From Helicobacter sp. MIT 05-5294 (GTDB lineage: Bacteria; Campylobacterota; Campylobacteria; Campylobacterales; Helicobacteraceae): a DNA stretch of 64,000 nucleotides. A program made the position numbers and the translations under genes. Of this stretch, positions 18,801-26,637 are shown in pieces (positions within the stretch are counted from its first letter, which is position 1; every line of letters starts with the position of its first letter). The stretch spans positions 62,001 through 126,000 of the forward strand of contig NZ_JRPA02000003.1 in the NCBI RefSeq assembly GCF_000765675.1, in the 5' to 3' direction. The notes under the pieces were generated by a model that ran no database searches, was not told the origin of the DNA, and saw only the letters and a program-made list of their open reading frames with translations.

Positions 18801-19542
18801 ATTTTAGGAATTTTTCTTTCGCTTCTGCGCCTAGAATATAAGCTTTGAAATCTTGAGCTAGTTTAGAATCTTTGCCATAATTTGGGATCACTAACGCTTG
18901 GTCAATAGGCTTATACAATTTCTCATCAATGGCGACATAACTCATCTCTGGCGTATTGATTCCGCCCTCTCCAAGCATAGAAAGCGCAGTGAAGCCAACT
19001 TCTGCATTTTTGGATTCTACATAAGTAGTTGCCGCGCCGATGCTTTCACCTGTTACAAATTTAGATTCTACTGCATCTAGCATTTTGGTTGCGGTTAATG
19101 CCTCCACAGAAGCTCTACCATAAGGAGCAACTTTTGGATTTGGGATAGAAATATGCGTAATTTTTGGATTGAGAATATCTTTGAACTCTTTAAGCTTGAA
19201 GTTCTCATTATTGCTCCAAAGCACTAATTTACCTTTCGCATAAATCTCCTCTTTAGCCGGTGCAAGTTTTTCCTCATAGAGTTTTGCGGGATAACTCACA
19301 TCTGCAGCGACAAACAGATGAATTGGCGCACCATTTTTGATTTGCGCATAAGCTTTACCGCTTGAAATATAAGAAATTTCAATCTTATCATTTGGCTTGT
19401 CTTTTAGAAAATCATTTTTGATTTCTTCTAATACATATTTCAACGAAGCAGCACCCAAAACTTTAATTTCTTCTGCTTGTGCGCTTAAAGACAAAACTGC
19501 CCCACAAATTCCAACGGCTAAAAATTTTTTTACAAAATTCAT
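18781..19542 (-). CDS. modA: Molybdate ABC transporter substrate-binding protein
   Basis: A 253-residue periplasmic binding protein with signal peptide ending in SLSAQA. ModA family segments include EIKVLGAASLKYVLEEI and SYISSGKAYAQIKNGAPIHL, where the SSG/Q region binds the oxyanion. KVAPYGRASVEAL and the late VIPNYGKDSKLAQDF also fit. It lies 10 bases downstream of modE and captures molybdate or tungstate for ModBC. Confidence 0.93.
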   Translation of the reverse strand: MNFVKKFLAVGICGAVLSLSAQAEEIKVLGAASLKYVLEEIKNDFLKDKPNDKIEISYISSGKAYAQIKNGAPIHLFVAADVSYPAKLYEEKLAPAKEEIYAKGKLVLWSNNENFKLKEFKDILNPKITHISIPNPKVAPYGRASVEALTATKMLDAVESKFVTGESIGAATTYVESKNAEVGFTALSMLGEGGINTPEMSYVAIDEKLYKPIDQALVIPNYGKDSKLAQDFKAYILGAEAKEKFLKFGYSVE

Positions 19543-19552
19543 TTTTTCTCCT

Positions 19553-20353
19553 TTAAATTCCTAAAATTACATTGTTTGCTTTGAATCCAAACCAAACTTT
19601 CTGTCCTACTTTGAGTGCTAGATTCTCTTTAGAATCTTCCGTAATCACTGCGCTAAAAATTGTCTTATCACTTTCCATTTCCACTTCGCAATTCACCGCA
19701 CCTTCTACGATGTTTTTTACCACACCGCCAATGCAATTTTTTAACGAAATGCCTTTGGGTTCTTCTGTGAATACAACAATCCAATTTGCCTTAATAAGCG
19801 CATAGGCTTCCATTCCGACTTTCAATCCCAATTCTTTTAAAGAATGCAAAGTAATTGTGCTAGTAATTTGCGTTGTCTTATTTATTTGCAACACAATTTC
19901 CGCATTTACTTTGCCCTCTTTGATAGAGACAATCTCGCCAAATAGCTGATTCCTTGCACTTGTTTTAATCATAAATCTCCTTTTAACGCATTGTTTCCAT
20001 TTGGAATAATCCATCACGGAATCCCATTCATTCAAATTACCTTCAAAAAGCATAAAAAGCTCCTTTTGCACGCGTTCCATTTCGCGAAAGATTCGGATTG
20101 CTTCTAAGCCTTTTTGTGTAATCTGCGTTCCACCGCCACCCTTACCACCTGTTACACGCACAACTAAGGGTTCTTTTGTGATTTTGTTCATCAAGTCAAT
20201 GCTATCCCAAGCCGCTTTGTAACTCATTTTCATTTCTTTTGCCGCTTTGGAGATAGAACCACTTTGCGCAATGCGTTCTAGCAACTCTACTTTGCCCGTC
20301 CCTAAGAAATTTTTGTCTTGCTCTTTAATCCAGAGTCTTCCTTGCACTTGCAT
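19553..20353 (-). CDS. modE: Molybdate-responsive transcriptional regulator ModE
   Basis: A 266-residue protein. The N-terminal winged helix-turn-helix (about residues 12-75) contains RIAQSGSISKAAKEMKMSYK and the VVRVTGGKGGGGTQIT wing typical of ModE/LysR-like domains. Two C-terminal MOP/TOBE domains (about 130-195 and 200-266) bind molybdate. I chose the ATG at 20353 because GGAGG lies six bases upstream; a TTG four codons earlier would place this site inside the gene. It heads the mod operon and has an operator-like site just upstream. Confidence 0.9.
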   Translation of the reverse strand: MQVQGRLWIKEQDKNFLGTGKVELLERIAQSGSISKAAKEMKMSYKAAWDSIDLMNKITKEPLVVRVTGGKGGGGTQITQKGLEAIRIFREMERVQKELFMLFEGNLNEWDSVMDYSKWKQCVKRRFMIKTSARNQLFGEIVSIKEGKVNAEIVLQINKTTQITSTITLHSLKELGLKVGMEAYALIKANWIVVFTEEPKGISLKNCIGGVVKNIVEGAVNCEVEMESDKTIFSAVITEDSKENLALKVGQKVWFGFKANNVILGI

Positions 20354-20401
20354 TTTTGCCTCCAAAACTTAAATTTTGCTTTTTAAAACCGAAACAAAAC
20401 A

Positions 20402-20429
20402 AGCAAATTATATTTTAATATATAACGAT
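20402..20429 (-). promoter_or_regulatory. Candidate ModE operator over the modE -10
   Basis: TATATAACGAT at 20419-20429 equals the right half of the E. coli ModE consensus, ATCGCTATATA-N6-TATATAACGAT. The left half at 20402-20412 is degenerate but keeps TTATA, giving a TTATAT-N6-ATATAA palindrome. A minus-strand TATAAT (20407-20412) for modE lies inside it, so ModE-molybdate could repress its own operon. It is also close to the leuD promoter. Confidence 0.65.
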
Positions 20430-20457
20430 TGTCAATACCTAAAATTTATATTTGCTT

Positions 20458-20466
20458 TGCTATAAT
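20458..20466 (+). promoter_or_regulatory. Extended -10 promoter of leuD
   Basis: The sequence TGCTATAAT is a perfect TG-n-TATAAT extended -10, located 32 bases before the leuD ATG. This is the typical strong promoter form in Helicobacter and Campylobacter. Confidence 0.7.
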
Positions 20467-20498
20467 GTTTAGAATTTTTCAAATTTTAAGGGGCGTTT

Positions 20499-20999
20499 AT
20501 GCAAAAACAATTTAGCGGAAAAACTTGGAAATTTGGCGATAATATTGATACGGATTTAATTATCGCCGCAAGGTATCTTAACACGAGCGACAAGGCAATT
20601 TTAGCCTCGCATTTAATGGAAGATGCACGCGCAGGATTCGTGGATATTATCCACAAAGGCGATATTATCGTAGCAGGTGAAAATTTCGGCTGTGGCTCTA
20701 GTCGCGAACACGCTCCTGTGGCAATCAAAGAAGCAGGAATCAGCGCGGTGATTGCCAAAAGTTACGCGCGTATTTTTTATCGCAATGCTTTTAATACCGG
20801 TTTGCCTATTTTAGAGATTGAACAAGCGGATTCTATTAATGAGGGCGATATTTTAGAGATTGATTTAGAAGCAGGAATCATCAAAAATCAAACCCAAAAT
20901 TGCACTTATCCTTTTGCGCCGATTCCTCCTTTTATGCTTGAATTGCTAAAAAGCGGAGGATTAATTCCTTATGCTAAAGCGCAAAATGTAACCCAATAA
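20499..20999 (+). CDS. leuD: 3-isopropylmalate dehydratase small subunit
   Basis: A 166-residue swivel-domain protein. It contains GDNIDTDLIIAARYL (about residues 11-25) and the substrate-recognition loop GENFGCGSSREHAPVAIKEA (about 61-80). YARIFYRNAFNTGLP is also typical. It works with LeuC to isomerise isopropylmalate in leucine synthesis; leuC is not in this window. It is followed 17 bases later by leuB. AAGGGGC precedes the ATG. Confidence 0.94.
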   Translation: MQKQFSGKTWKFGDNIDTDLIIAARYLNTSDKAILASHLMEDARAGFVDIIHKGDIIVAGENFGCGSSREHAPVAIKEAGISAVIAKSYARIFYRNAFNTGLPILEIEQADSINEGDILEIDLEAGIIKNQTQNCTYPFAPIPPFMLELLKSGGLIPYAKAQNVTQ

Positions 21000-21016
21000 T
21001 TTAAAAGGTAAAAACA

Positions 21017-22078
21017 ATGAAAACTTATAAAATCGCTGCGATTAAAGGTGATGGGATTGGACCAGAAATTATTAATGAAGCAATCAAAGTCTTAAAGGCT
21101 ACTGCGCAAAAATTCAATTTTGCGTTTGAATTTGAAGATTTTTTGATGGGCGGAATCGCGTATGATTTGACACAAAATCCTCTTCCTGATGAAACCATCA
21201 CGGGTTGTTTGAATGCAGACGCAACGCTTTTTGGTGCTATTGGTGGCGAAAAGTGGGATAATTTGCCACGAGAATTACGACCTGAAAGCGGACTTTTGCG
21301 TCTAAGAAAAAGTTTAGAGGTTTTTGCGAATTTTCGTCCTGCAAAAGTCTATAATGAACTTCTTGAAGCAAGCACTCTAAAACCAGAAGTTGTGCAAGGA
21401 GTAGATATTCTTGTCGTGCGTGAATTAATCGGCGGAATCTACTTTGGCACACCAAAAGGACGCGACAAAAATCGGGGCTACAACACAATGGTGTATAGCA
21501 CAGAAGAAGTGGAACGCATTGCGCATTGCGCCTTTAAAGCCGCACAAACACGCAACAAAAAAGTCTGCTCTGTGGATAAGGCAAATGTGTTAGATGTGAG
21601 CCAACTATGGCGCGAAGTCGTCAGCGAAGTGGCAAAAGAATATCCTGATGTGGAATTAAGCCATATGTATGTAGATAATGCTGCAATGCAGTTAATTAGG
21701 AATCCTAAGCAGTTTGATGTAATTCTAACAGGAAATCTTTTTGGGGATATTCTAAGCGATGAAGCGAGTATGCTAAGTGGCTCTATTGGCTTACTACCCT
21801 CTGCGTCCATTGGGGGCAAAGCGGCGATTTATGAACCAATCCACGGAAGTGCGCCAGATATTGCTGGACTAGGAATCGCAAACCCCATTGCCACCATTGC
21901 AAGTGCTGCAATGATGCTGCGTTACTCATTAGGAGAACAAGAAGCCGCCAACACGATAGACGCCGCTATTGAAAAAGTCTTGAAAGAGGGCTACCGCACT
22001 AAAGACATTGCAAACTTTAATGCCAAAGAAATTTGCTCTTGTGAGCGTATGGGAAGTGTGATTGCCGACCACATTTAA
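21017..22078 (+). CDS. leuB: 3-isopropylmalate dehydrogenase
   Basis: A 353-residue NAD-dependent decarboxylating dehydrogenase. The start [20 protein letters not shown] binds substrate and cofactor. [20 protein letters not shown] carries the catalytic arginines, and [20 protein letters not shown] carries the metal-binding aspartates. [18 protein letters not shown] is the NAD-binding loop. It forms 2-oxoisocaproate in leucine synthesis. It ends just before a strong hairpin. Confidence 0.96.
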   Translation: MKTYKIAAIKGDGIGPEIINEAIKVLKATAQKFNFAFEFEDFLMGGIAYDLTQNPLPDETITGCLNADATLFGAIGGEKWDNLPRELRPESGLLRLRKSLEVFANFRPAKVYNELLEASTLKPEVVQGVDILVVRELIGGIYFGTPKGRDKNRGYNTMVYSTEEVERIAHCAFKAAQTRNKKVCSVDKANVLDVSQLWREVVSEVAKEYPDVELSHMYVDNAAMQLIRNPKQFDVILTGNLFGDILSDEASMLSGSIGLLPSASIGGKAAIYEPIHGSAPDIAGLGIANPIATIASAAMMLRYSLGEQEAANTIDAAIEKVLKEGYRTKDIANFNAKEICSCERMGSVIADHI

Positions 22079-22085
22079 ATTCATT

Positions 22086-22111
22086 GTGGAATCTTAATTA
22101 CGAGATTCCAC
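22086..22111. terminator. Hairpin between convergent leuB and MFS gene
   Basis: GTGGAATCT (22086-22094) and AGATTCCAC (22103-22111) form a perfect 9-bp stem with an 8-base loop. It lies between the ends of two convergent genes and could stop transcription from both sides. No strong T-run follows on either strand. Confidence 0.6.
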
Positions 22112-22143
22112 CTAGACGATACATTTTACTCCTAAAGATACAC

Positions 22144-23319
22144 TTACTTCGCAAACCAACCTTTATAATAAATGCAAACACAAAGTGCAATTGCAGCACC
22201 CACATAACCAATATTTTCAATCCCCAAATGCCCAATCACGATTCCACCGATAAATGCTCCGCTTCCGATTCCAACATTATAGATTCCCGAAAACATTGAC
22301 ATTGCCACAGAAGTGCCAATAGGGACAAGATTGAGGACTTTGGATTGGAAAGTAAGATTAAAAATCGTAACACACAAGCCCCAAAGCACACAAATCGACA
22401 AAGCACTCAATAAACCAAAACTCACTCCAACAAGGCTCATTAATGCAATAAAAATCCCAAAAATTGCGAAATTCAAAAAGAATCCCTGATGTGTATCGTA
22501 ATATTTGGAAAACAAAAAACTTCCCAAAAAACCAACACAACCAAAGACAATCAGCACAAGAGTAACGACATTTTCCCCAAAATTTGCATATTGCATCAAG
22601 AAAGGTTCAATATAGCTATAAGCAATAAAATGCGCACTCACAAGGCAAAGAGTGATTCCATAAATGCCGATTAATTTGGGAGTTTTCAGTAATTTAGGCA
22701 AACTTCTTGGAGAAATCGCACCTCCGCTTGGGACATTCGGCAAACTTTTAAACAAAATCAGTAAAAGCAAAAACGCCACGATTCCAATTGCGAAAAAACT
22801 CATTCTCCACCCTAAGTGAAGCCCAATCACTCTACCTAAAGGCAATCCTGCTATTAATGCAATACTTGTGCCTGTGGCAATGCAACTAAGAGCCAAACTC
22901 TCCTTGCCCTTAGGCGCAACACGCACTGCCAAAGGCGCGGCGATTGACCAAAATAACGCATGCGCACACGCAACACCAAGACGCGAAAGCATAAGCGTCC
23001 AATACCCATTCGCAAGTGCAGAACCAATGTGGCTTAAGACAAAAAGTGCAACCACAACAAGCAAAAGTCGCTTCATTTCAAAACGCGAACAAGCCAACAT
23101 CAAAGGCAATGAAGCCAAAGCCACTACCCACGCATAAAGGCTAATCAAAAATCCAGCTTCCGCTTCACTGACACCAAAATCATCAGCAATTAAACTCAAA
23201 AGCCCTATTGGCACAAATTCGGAGGTATTAAAAGTAAATGCAGCGAAACTAATTGTAAGAACTGCTAACCACATTTTCCAATGAGAATTTATTGAATCAT
23301 CTGCTTGAAGATTCTGCAT
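22144..23319 (-). CDS. MFS sugar/drug efflux transporter (SotB-like)
   Basis: A 391-residue protein with 12 predicted helices. Features of the SotB/YdeA drug:H+ antiporter-1 group are clear: NTSEFVPIGLLSLIADDFGV at about residues 29-48 and LSRLGVACAHALFWSIAAPL near 112-131. GTSIALIAGLPLGRVIG is the conserved helix-5 motif. H. pylori HP1185 is of this type. It may export sugars, arabinose-like compounds or drugs. Confidence 0.85.
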   Translation of the reverse strand: MQNLQADDSINSHWKMWLAVLTISFAAFTFNTSEFVPIGLLSLIADDFGVSEAEAGFLISLYAWVVALASLPLMLACSRFEMKRLLLVVVALFVLSHIGSALANGYWTLMLSRLGVACAHALFWSIAAPLAVRVAPKGKESLALSCIATGTSIALIAGLPLGRVIGLHLGWRMSFFAIGIVAFLLLLILFKSLPNVPSGGAISPRSLPKLLKTPKLIGIYGITLCLVSAHFIAYSYIEPFLMQYANFGENVVTLVLIVFGCVGFLGSFLFSKYYDTHQGFFLNFAIFGIFIALMSLVGVSFGLLSALSICVLWGLCVTIFNLTFQSKVLNLVPIGTSVAMSMFSGIYNVGIGSGAFIGGIVIGHLGIENIGYVGAAIALCVCIYYKGWFAK

Positions 23320-23439
23320 AACATTTCCTAGATAAAAGATAGTTTGCGATGATTTATTTTAAATACATAGATTCCAAACATAGGATTAATTTAGGATTCC
23401 GCTATGATAAGGACTAATAAATCACGCATTGATTGGAAA

Positions 23440-23925
23440 TTATTTTTGAATAAAATATTCTTGAGAAATGCAGATGGAATCTTCACCAACTTCTACCAAT
23501 GCTTCACTTTGATAGCGTCCTAGATTCTGCACTTCAAAGGTCTTGCTTTGCCACAAACCATCAACCAACTCCCCTTCTCCCAAGATTTGATCCTCTTTAG
23601 TGGTATGGGGGCGTGTGATAAAAAAGCTTACCTTAGCGTTCGTTTCTATTTTATTGTTTGCTTTATTGCTTAAACGCACAAAAACTTGACGAAAGCTTTG
23701 TATCTCTTGCTCCAATGCTCCTTCAAAAGAGACATTATACTTTTTCAAAAACATCTCATTTTTTTGAGTTATTTCATTGATATTTGCATCAATATCTTGC
23801 GAATTGCGTTGGCATAGGCTTTGTAATTCCACAGGATTCGTAATGGCAACTTTAATCGTCAAGATAATTAAGCCCACCACCACCATCGCAAGTAAAAAAA
23901 TTCCAAGGGGCCAATAGTTTTTCAT
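23440..23925 (-). CDS. FixH-like cbb3 oxidase accessory protein
   Basis: A 161-residue protein with one N-terminal membrane helix (about residues 6-28) starting MKNYWPLGIFLLAMVVV. The periplasmic beta-rich part contains ADVE-less sequence such as KVSFFITRPHTTKEDQ. This layout resembles FixH/CcoH, which stabilises cbb3 oxidase assembly intermediates. It is the last gene of the cco operon and overlaps the preceding TPM-like gene by four bases. The family call rests on topology and position more than on motifs. Confidence 0.6.
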   Translation of the reverse strand: MKNYWPLGIFLLAMVVVGLIILTIKVAITNPVELQSLCQRNSQDIDANINEITQKNEMFLKKYNVSFEGALEQEIQSFRQVFVRLSNKANNKIETNAKVSFFITRPHTTKEDQILGEGELVDGLWQSKTFEVQNLGRYQSEALVEVGEDSICISQEYFIQK

Positions 23926-24506
23926 TTATTTCTCCTCAAATACACAAACAAGAAAAGCAAAAGCAAGACAAACAACATCACATAAAGAGTCGTGCGCACT
24001 GCAATTTTCACACCTTTATTTTCTTTTGGGAAACCATGCTCTAGCGTGATATTTTTTGAGTCTGCGATTCTATCTGCAATATCCACAAAACCATTCAACA
24101 AAAAAGCGGATACATTTTGTTTGGTCAATTCTTTGTCATCTTTAGGAATCAAAGGCACAATATAATCCCAATAAACAGACTTTTTATCAAATAATTCTTC
24201 TGCTTCCTTGCTCGCACGAATATCTATTTTTTTTTCTTGACGCACAAAAAATAAGAGGACAAAAGGGCTTTTAAGATTCTTTAAATATTCTTGTTCTTGC
24301 TCTTCAAGATTCATTGTTCCTAAACTTTCAAGAGCAACAACATATAGAGAGACTCCTGTCTTTTCAAAGACTTCATCAGATAAAATTTCCATAAAATTTG
24401 TTGTTTTATCAAGAAGTTGATTTTGATTTTCTAACACATAGGGCTTACCTATCGCCAATGTGCAAAAAAATAGGGAAAGAATCCCTATTTTGAGCATTTT
24501 TAACAT
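23922..24506 (-). CDS. TPM-domain-like membrane protein in the cco operon
   Basis: A 194-residue protein with signal peptide MLKMLKIGILSLFFCTLAIG. A periplasmic domain resembling TPM/YgcG folds follows: LDKTTNFMEILSDEVFEKTG, then SPFVLLFFVRQEKKIDIRAS. A C-terminal transmembrane helix (about residues 168-189) ends in RRNK. It is encoded downstream of a 36-residue peptide and upstream of the FixH-like gene. It may assist oxidase assembly; the function is unproven. Confidence 0.6.
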   Translation of the reverse strand: MLKMLKIGILSLFFCTLAIGKPYVLENQNQLLDKTTNFMEILSDEVFEKTGVSLYVVALESLGTMNLEEQEQEYLKNLKSPFVLLFFVRQEKKIDIRASKEAEELFDKKSVYWDYIVPLIPKDDKELTKQNVSAFLLNGFVDIADRIADSKNITLEHGFPKENKGVKIAVRTTLYVMLFVLLLLFLFVYLRRNK

Positions 24507-24509
24507 TCA

Positions 24510-24620
24510 TTACCCAACATAAAGAAGCATATCAGGAATGAAAGCAACTGCGATAGATGCAATGATAACTACAATATGAGCCGCAAAAAGAATTTTTTCT
24601 AATCCACTATATCTCATCAT
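24510..24620 (-). CDS. 36-residue single-helix membrane peptide in the cbb3 operon
   Basis: The peptide starts MMRYSGLEKILFAAHI and ends PDMLLYVG, with one hydrophobic helix of about 22 residues. Its start overlaps the DUF4006 stop (TAATG) and is preceded by AGGAG; the TPM-like gene begins four bases after its stop. Such tight packing in the cco operon argues that it is real. It may be a CcoM-like or other small accessory subunit of cbb3 oxidase, but I cannot show homology. Confidence 0.7.
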   Translation of the reverse strand: MMRYSGLEKILFAAHIVVIIASIAVAFIPDMLLYVG

Positions 24621-24826
24621 TATTTTGCTCCTACTTCTTTATAATGCTGTGCATTATCAATACTTTTCATTTGTAGGGTATTCGCATTTTCAATCGCATA
24701 AGGATTGTTTGCTTGCGCACTTTGTGTTACCACTGCTGCATAACCCAAACAAAAAACAATACTAAGCAATAATACAACTGCTACGATATAGCCCAAAAGT
24801 CCATTAACTCCAAATAAACCATTCAT
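24620..24826 (-). CDS. DUF4006 family small membrane protein
   Basis: A 68-residue protein starting MNGLFGVNGLLGYIVAV with one transmembrane helix (about residues 10-33) and a short soluble tail. It matches the DUF4006 family, which in Campylobacter and Helicobacter lies directly after ccoP. AAGGAGG lies six bases before the ATG at 24826; an upstream TTG two codons earlier is less likely. It is probably an assembly or stability factor for cbb3 oxidase. Confidence 0.82.
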   Translation of the reverse strand: MNGLFGVNGLLGYIVAVVLLLSIVFCLGYAAVVTQSAQANNPYAIENANTLQMKSIDNAQHYKEVGAK

Positions 24827-24838
24827 ACTCAAACCTCC

Positions 24839-25720
24839 TTAGTTTTTCTCTGAATAGATAAAATGCGCCAAGGCTTCTTTTTGCTTATCTGTTAGCATTT
24901 GAGATTTAAAGGTTGGCATAATACCAATATGTCCTTTTTTGCCTTTTTCGAGCACTTCAGCTACAAATGCTGGAGTTCCGTATTTAGTAAGGTCTGGTGC
25001 CATACCTCCCATACCTGCGCCATCATCACCATGACAAGCATTACAAGTTGCAGCACTATAAAGTTCTTTACCTTTAGCTACCAATTCTGGGTATTTTGTG
25101 CTTTTTGTTTCAGAAATCTCCGCCATCACATACGCAGCAACTGCTTTTTGAGATTCTTCACTATCTAACACACCCGGTGCAACTTCACTAAGTGGCAACA
25201 TATCTCCAAGCATATAACCTAAGCCTTTACTACCATTTTTAATGGTTGTGATAATACCTTCTTCTCTACCCCATTCTGTCAAATTAGCAGCTGTGCCATT
25301 CATACCTTCTGTTGTAATTCCATGGCATTGTGAGCATTGAACTAAAAATAGGTTTTGCCCCATTTTAGTTAAAGTTGCTGCGTCAATATTTTGCCATTGC
25401 GCTTCAAATTTTGCATTATAAGCTTTCACTTCTTCGTTGTATTCTCCAATTTGAGAATAAGTATTGAGAGGATAACCTACAAACCAATACCACAAACCCC
25501 AAATCAACAACACAAGATAAGTTGCACCCCAACCGATTGGAATGTCATTTTTAAACTCTTTAATACCATCCCAATCTTCACTTGTTAATTCACCTTCTGC
25601 CTTGCTATCTTTCATCTTTTTGATGTAACCACCGACAATGAAAATAGTCAAAGCTAAAATTGCTACGGCGCCAAGTAATCCAAGTTGATTTACGCTGTCG
25701 CCCAAGTTAAACCATTCCAT
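24839..25720 (-). CDS. ccoP: Cytochrome c oxidase cbb3-type, diheme subunit III
   Basis: A 293-residue subunit with two N-terminal membrane helices (about 10-30 and 60-80). Two class I cytochrome c domains follow. Heme-binding motifs are CSQCH (about residue 129) and CNACH (about 226). Axial Met candidates include GDMLPL and GIMPTFKSQML. CcoP receives electrons from soluble cytochrome c and passes them to CcoO. AAGGAGAGC precedes the ATG, and the gene directly abuts ccoQ. Confidence 0.95.
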   Translation of the reverse strand: MEWFNLGDSVNQLGLLGAVAILALTIFIVGGYIKKMKDSKAEGELTSEDWDGIKEFKNDIPIGWGATYLVLLIWGLWYWFVGYPLNTYSQIGEYNEEVKAYNAKFEAQWQNIDAATLTKMGQNLFLVQCSQCHGITTEGMNGTAANLTEWGREEGIITTIKNGSKGLGYMLGDMLPLSEVAPGVLDSEESQKAVAAYVMAEISETKSTKYPELVAKGKELYSAATCNACHGDDGAGMGGMAPDLTKYGTPAFVAEVLEKGKKGHIGIMPTFKSQMLTDKQKEALAHFIYSEKN

Positions 25721-25939
25721 TTAGCTCTCCTTCTTTTCGTCTTTATTGTTTCGTTTTTCCACTAAAGCATCATTCAAGTCATCATCTAATGCAAGCCTTG
25801 CATATTTTTCATAATCAATCTTTCCGCTTCTTTGGCTTTTATAAAGATAATAAATATATCCATACAATAAAACTACCAAAAGAATCGTAATAAACCAATA
25901 GGCATAGCCCTGAATGATTCTTATCGTTTCATATTCCAC
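25721..25939 (-). CDS. ccoQ: Cytochrome cbb3 oxidase small subunit CcoQ
   Basis: A 72-residue protein with one transmembrane helix (about residues 9-30) and a charged C-terminal tail, the standard CcoQ layout. The start codon is GTG. It lies between ccoO and ccoP with no spacing to ccoP. CcoQ stabilises the oxidase complex. Confidence 0.88.
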   Translation of the reverse strand: MEYETIRIIQGYAYWFITILLVVLLYGYIYYLYKSQRSGKIDYEKYARLALDDDLNDALVEKRNNKDEKKES

Positions 25940-25941
25940 GA

Positions 25942-26625
25942 TTAGTTAGCCCTTCTTTTTTGTCCTAAGCTATTCAAATAAGCAATCAATGCTACGATTT
26001 GCTTAATCTCACCTCTCTCAAGCGCAGCTTTCACTTCTGGATCTTTCATATCTTCTGCAAGAAGTTTTGCCTCTGCTAAAATCTCTGCTTTTGCTGATTC
26101 TAAATCTCCTAATTTAGGATTGTTTTCTGTATCATAAGGAACAGAGAAAACAACTTTTTGTGTATAAGCTTCTGCATAAGCGGTTTCTGCATCTACATTT
26201 TTGCTATACAAGTGTTTATATGCTGGCATAATAGAACCAGGAACTACTGCAGTTGGCTCTAGCATATGCTCTTCATGCCAATCTGTTGTTCTATAATCGC
26301 CTACACGATGTAAATCTGGTCCTGTTCTTTTAGAACCCCATAAGAATGGTCTATCATAAGCATATTCACCGCTTAAGCTATAAGCACCATAGCGGTCTGT
26401 TTCCGCTTTGAATGGACGAATCAACTGCGAATGGCAAGCATTACAGCTTTCGCTAATATAAATCTGACGCCCTGCAGTTTCCAAAAGAGTATAAGGCTTA
26501 AGATTCTCTGTTGGGCGTGAAGCCTTCGCAAAGTCTGGTAGAATCTCAACCAATCCTGCAATAGAAAATACCAATAAAAAGACTACCGTAAAGAAAAACG
26601 GATTTTTTTCCAACCAATGAAACAT
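25942..26625 (-). CDS. ccoO: Cytochrome c oxidase cbb3-type, monoheme subunit II
   Basis: A 227-residue membrane-anchored cytochrome c. It has one N-terminal helix (about residues 8-28) and the heme motif CNACHSQ near residue 60. GTKRTGPDL-like sequence (WGSKRTGPDLHRVGDYR) and PGSIMPAYKHLY supply the expected conserved loops, with Met as axial ligand. The ATG at 26625 has AAGGAGG six bases upstream; GTG one codon earlier is less likely. Confidence 0.95.
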   Translation of the reverse strand: MFHWLEKNPFFFTVVFLLVFSIAGLVEILPDFAKASRPTENLKPYTLLETAGRQIYISESCNACHSQLIRPFKAETDRYGAYSLSGEYAYDRPFLWGSKRTGPDLHRVGDYRTTDWHEEHMLEPTAVVPGSIMPAYKHLYSKNVDAETAYAEAYTQKVVFSVPYDTENNPKLGDLESAKAEILAEAKLLAEDMKDPEVKAALERGEIKQIVALIAYLNSLGQKRRAN

Positions 26626-26637
26626 CACAAGCCTCCT

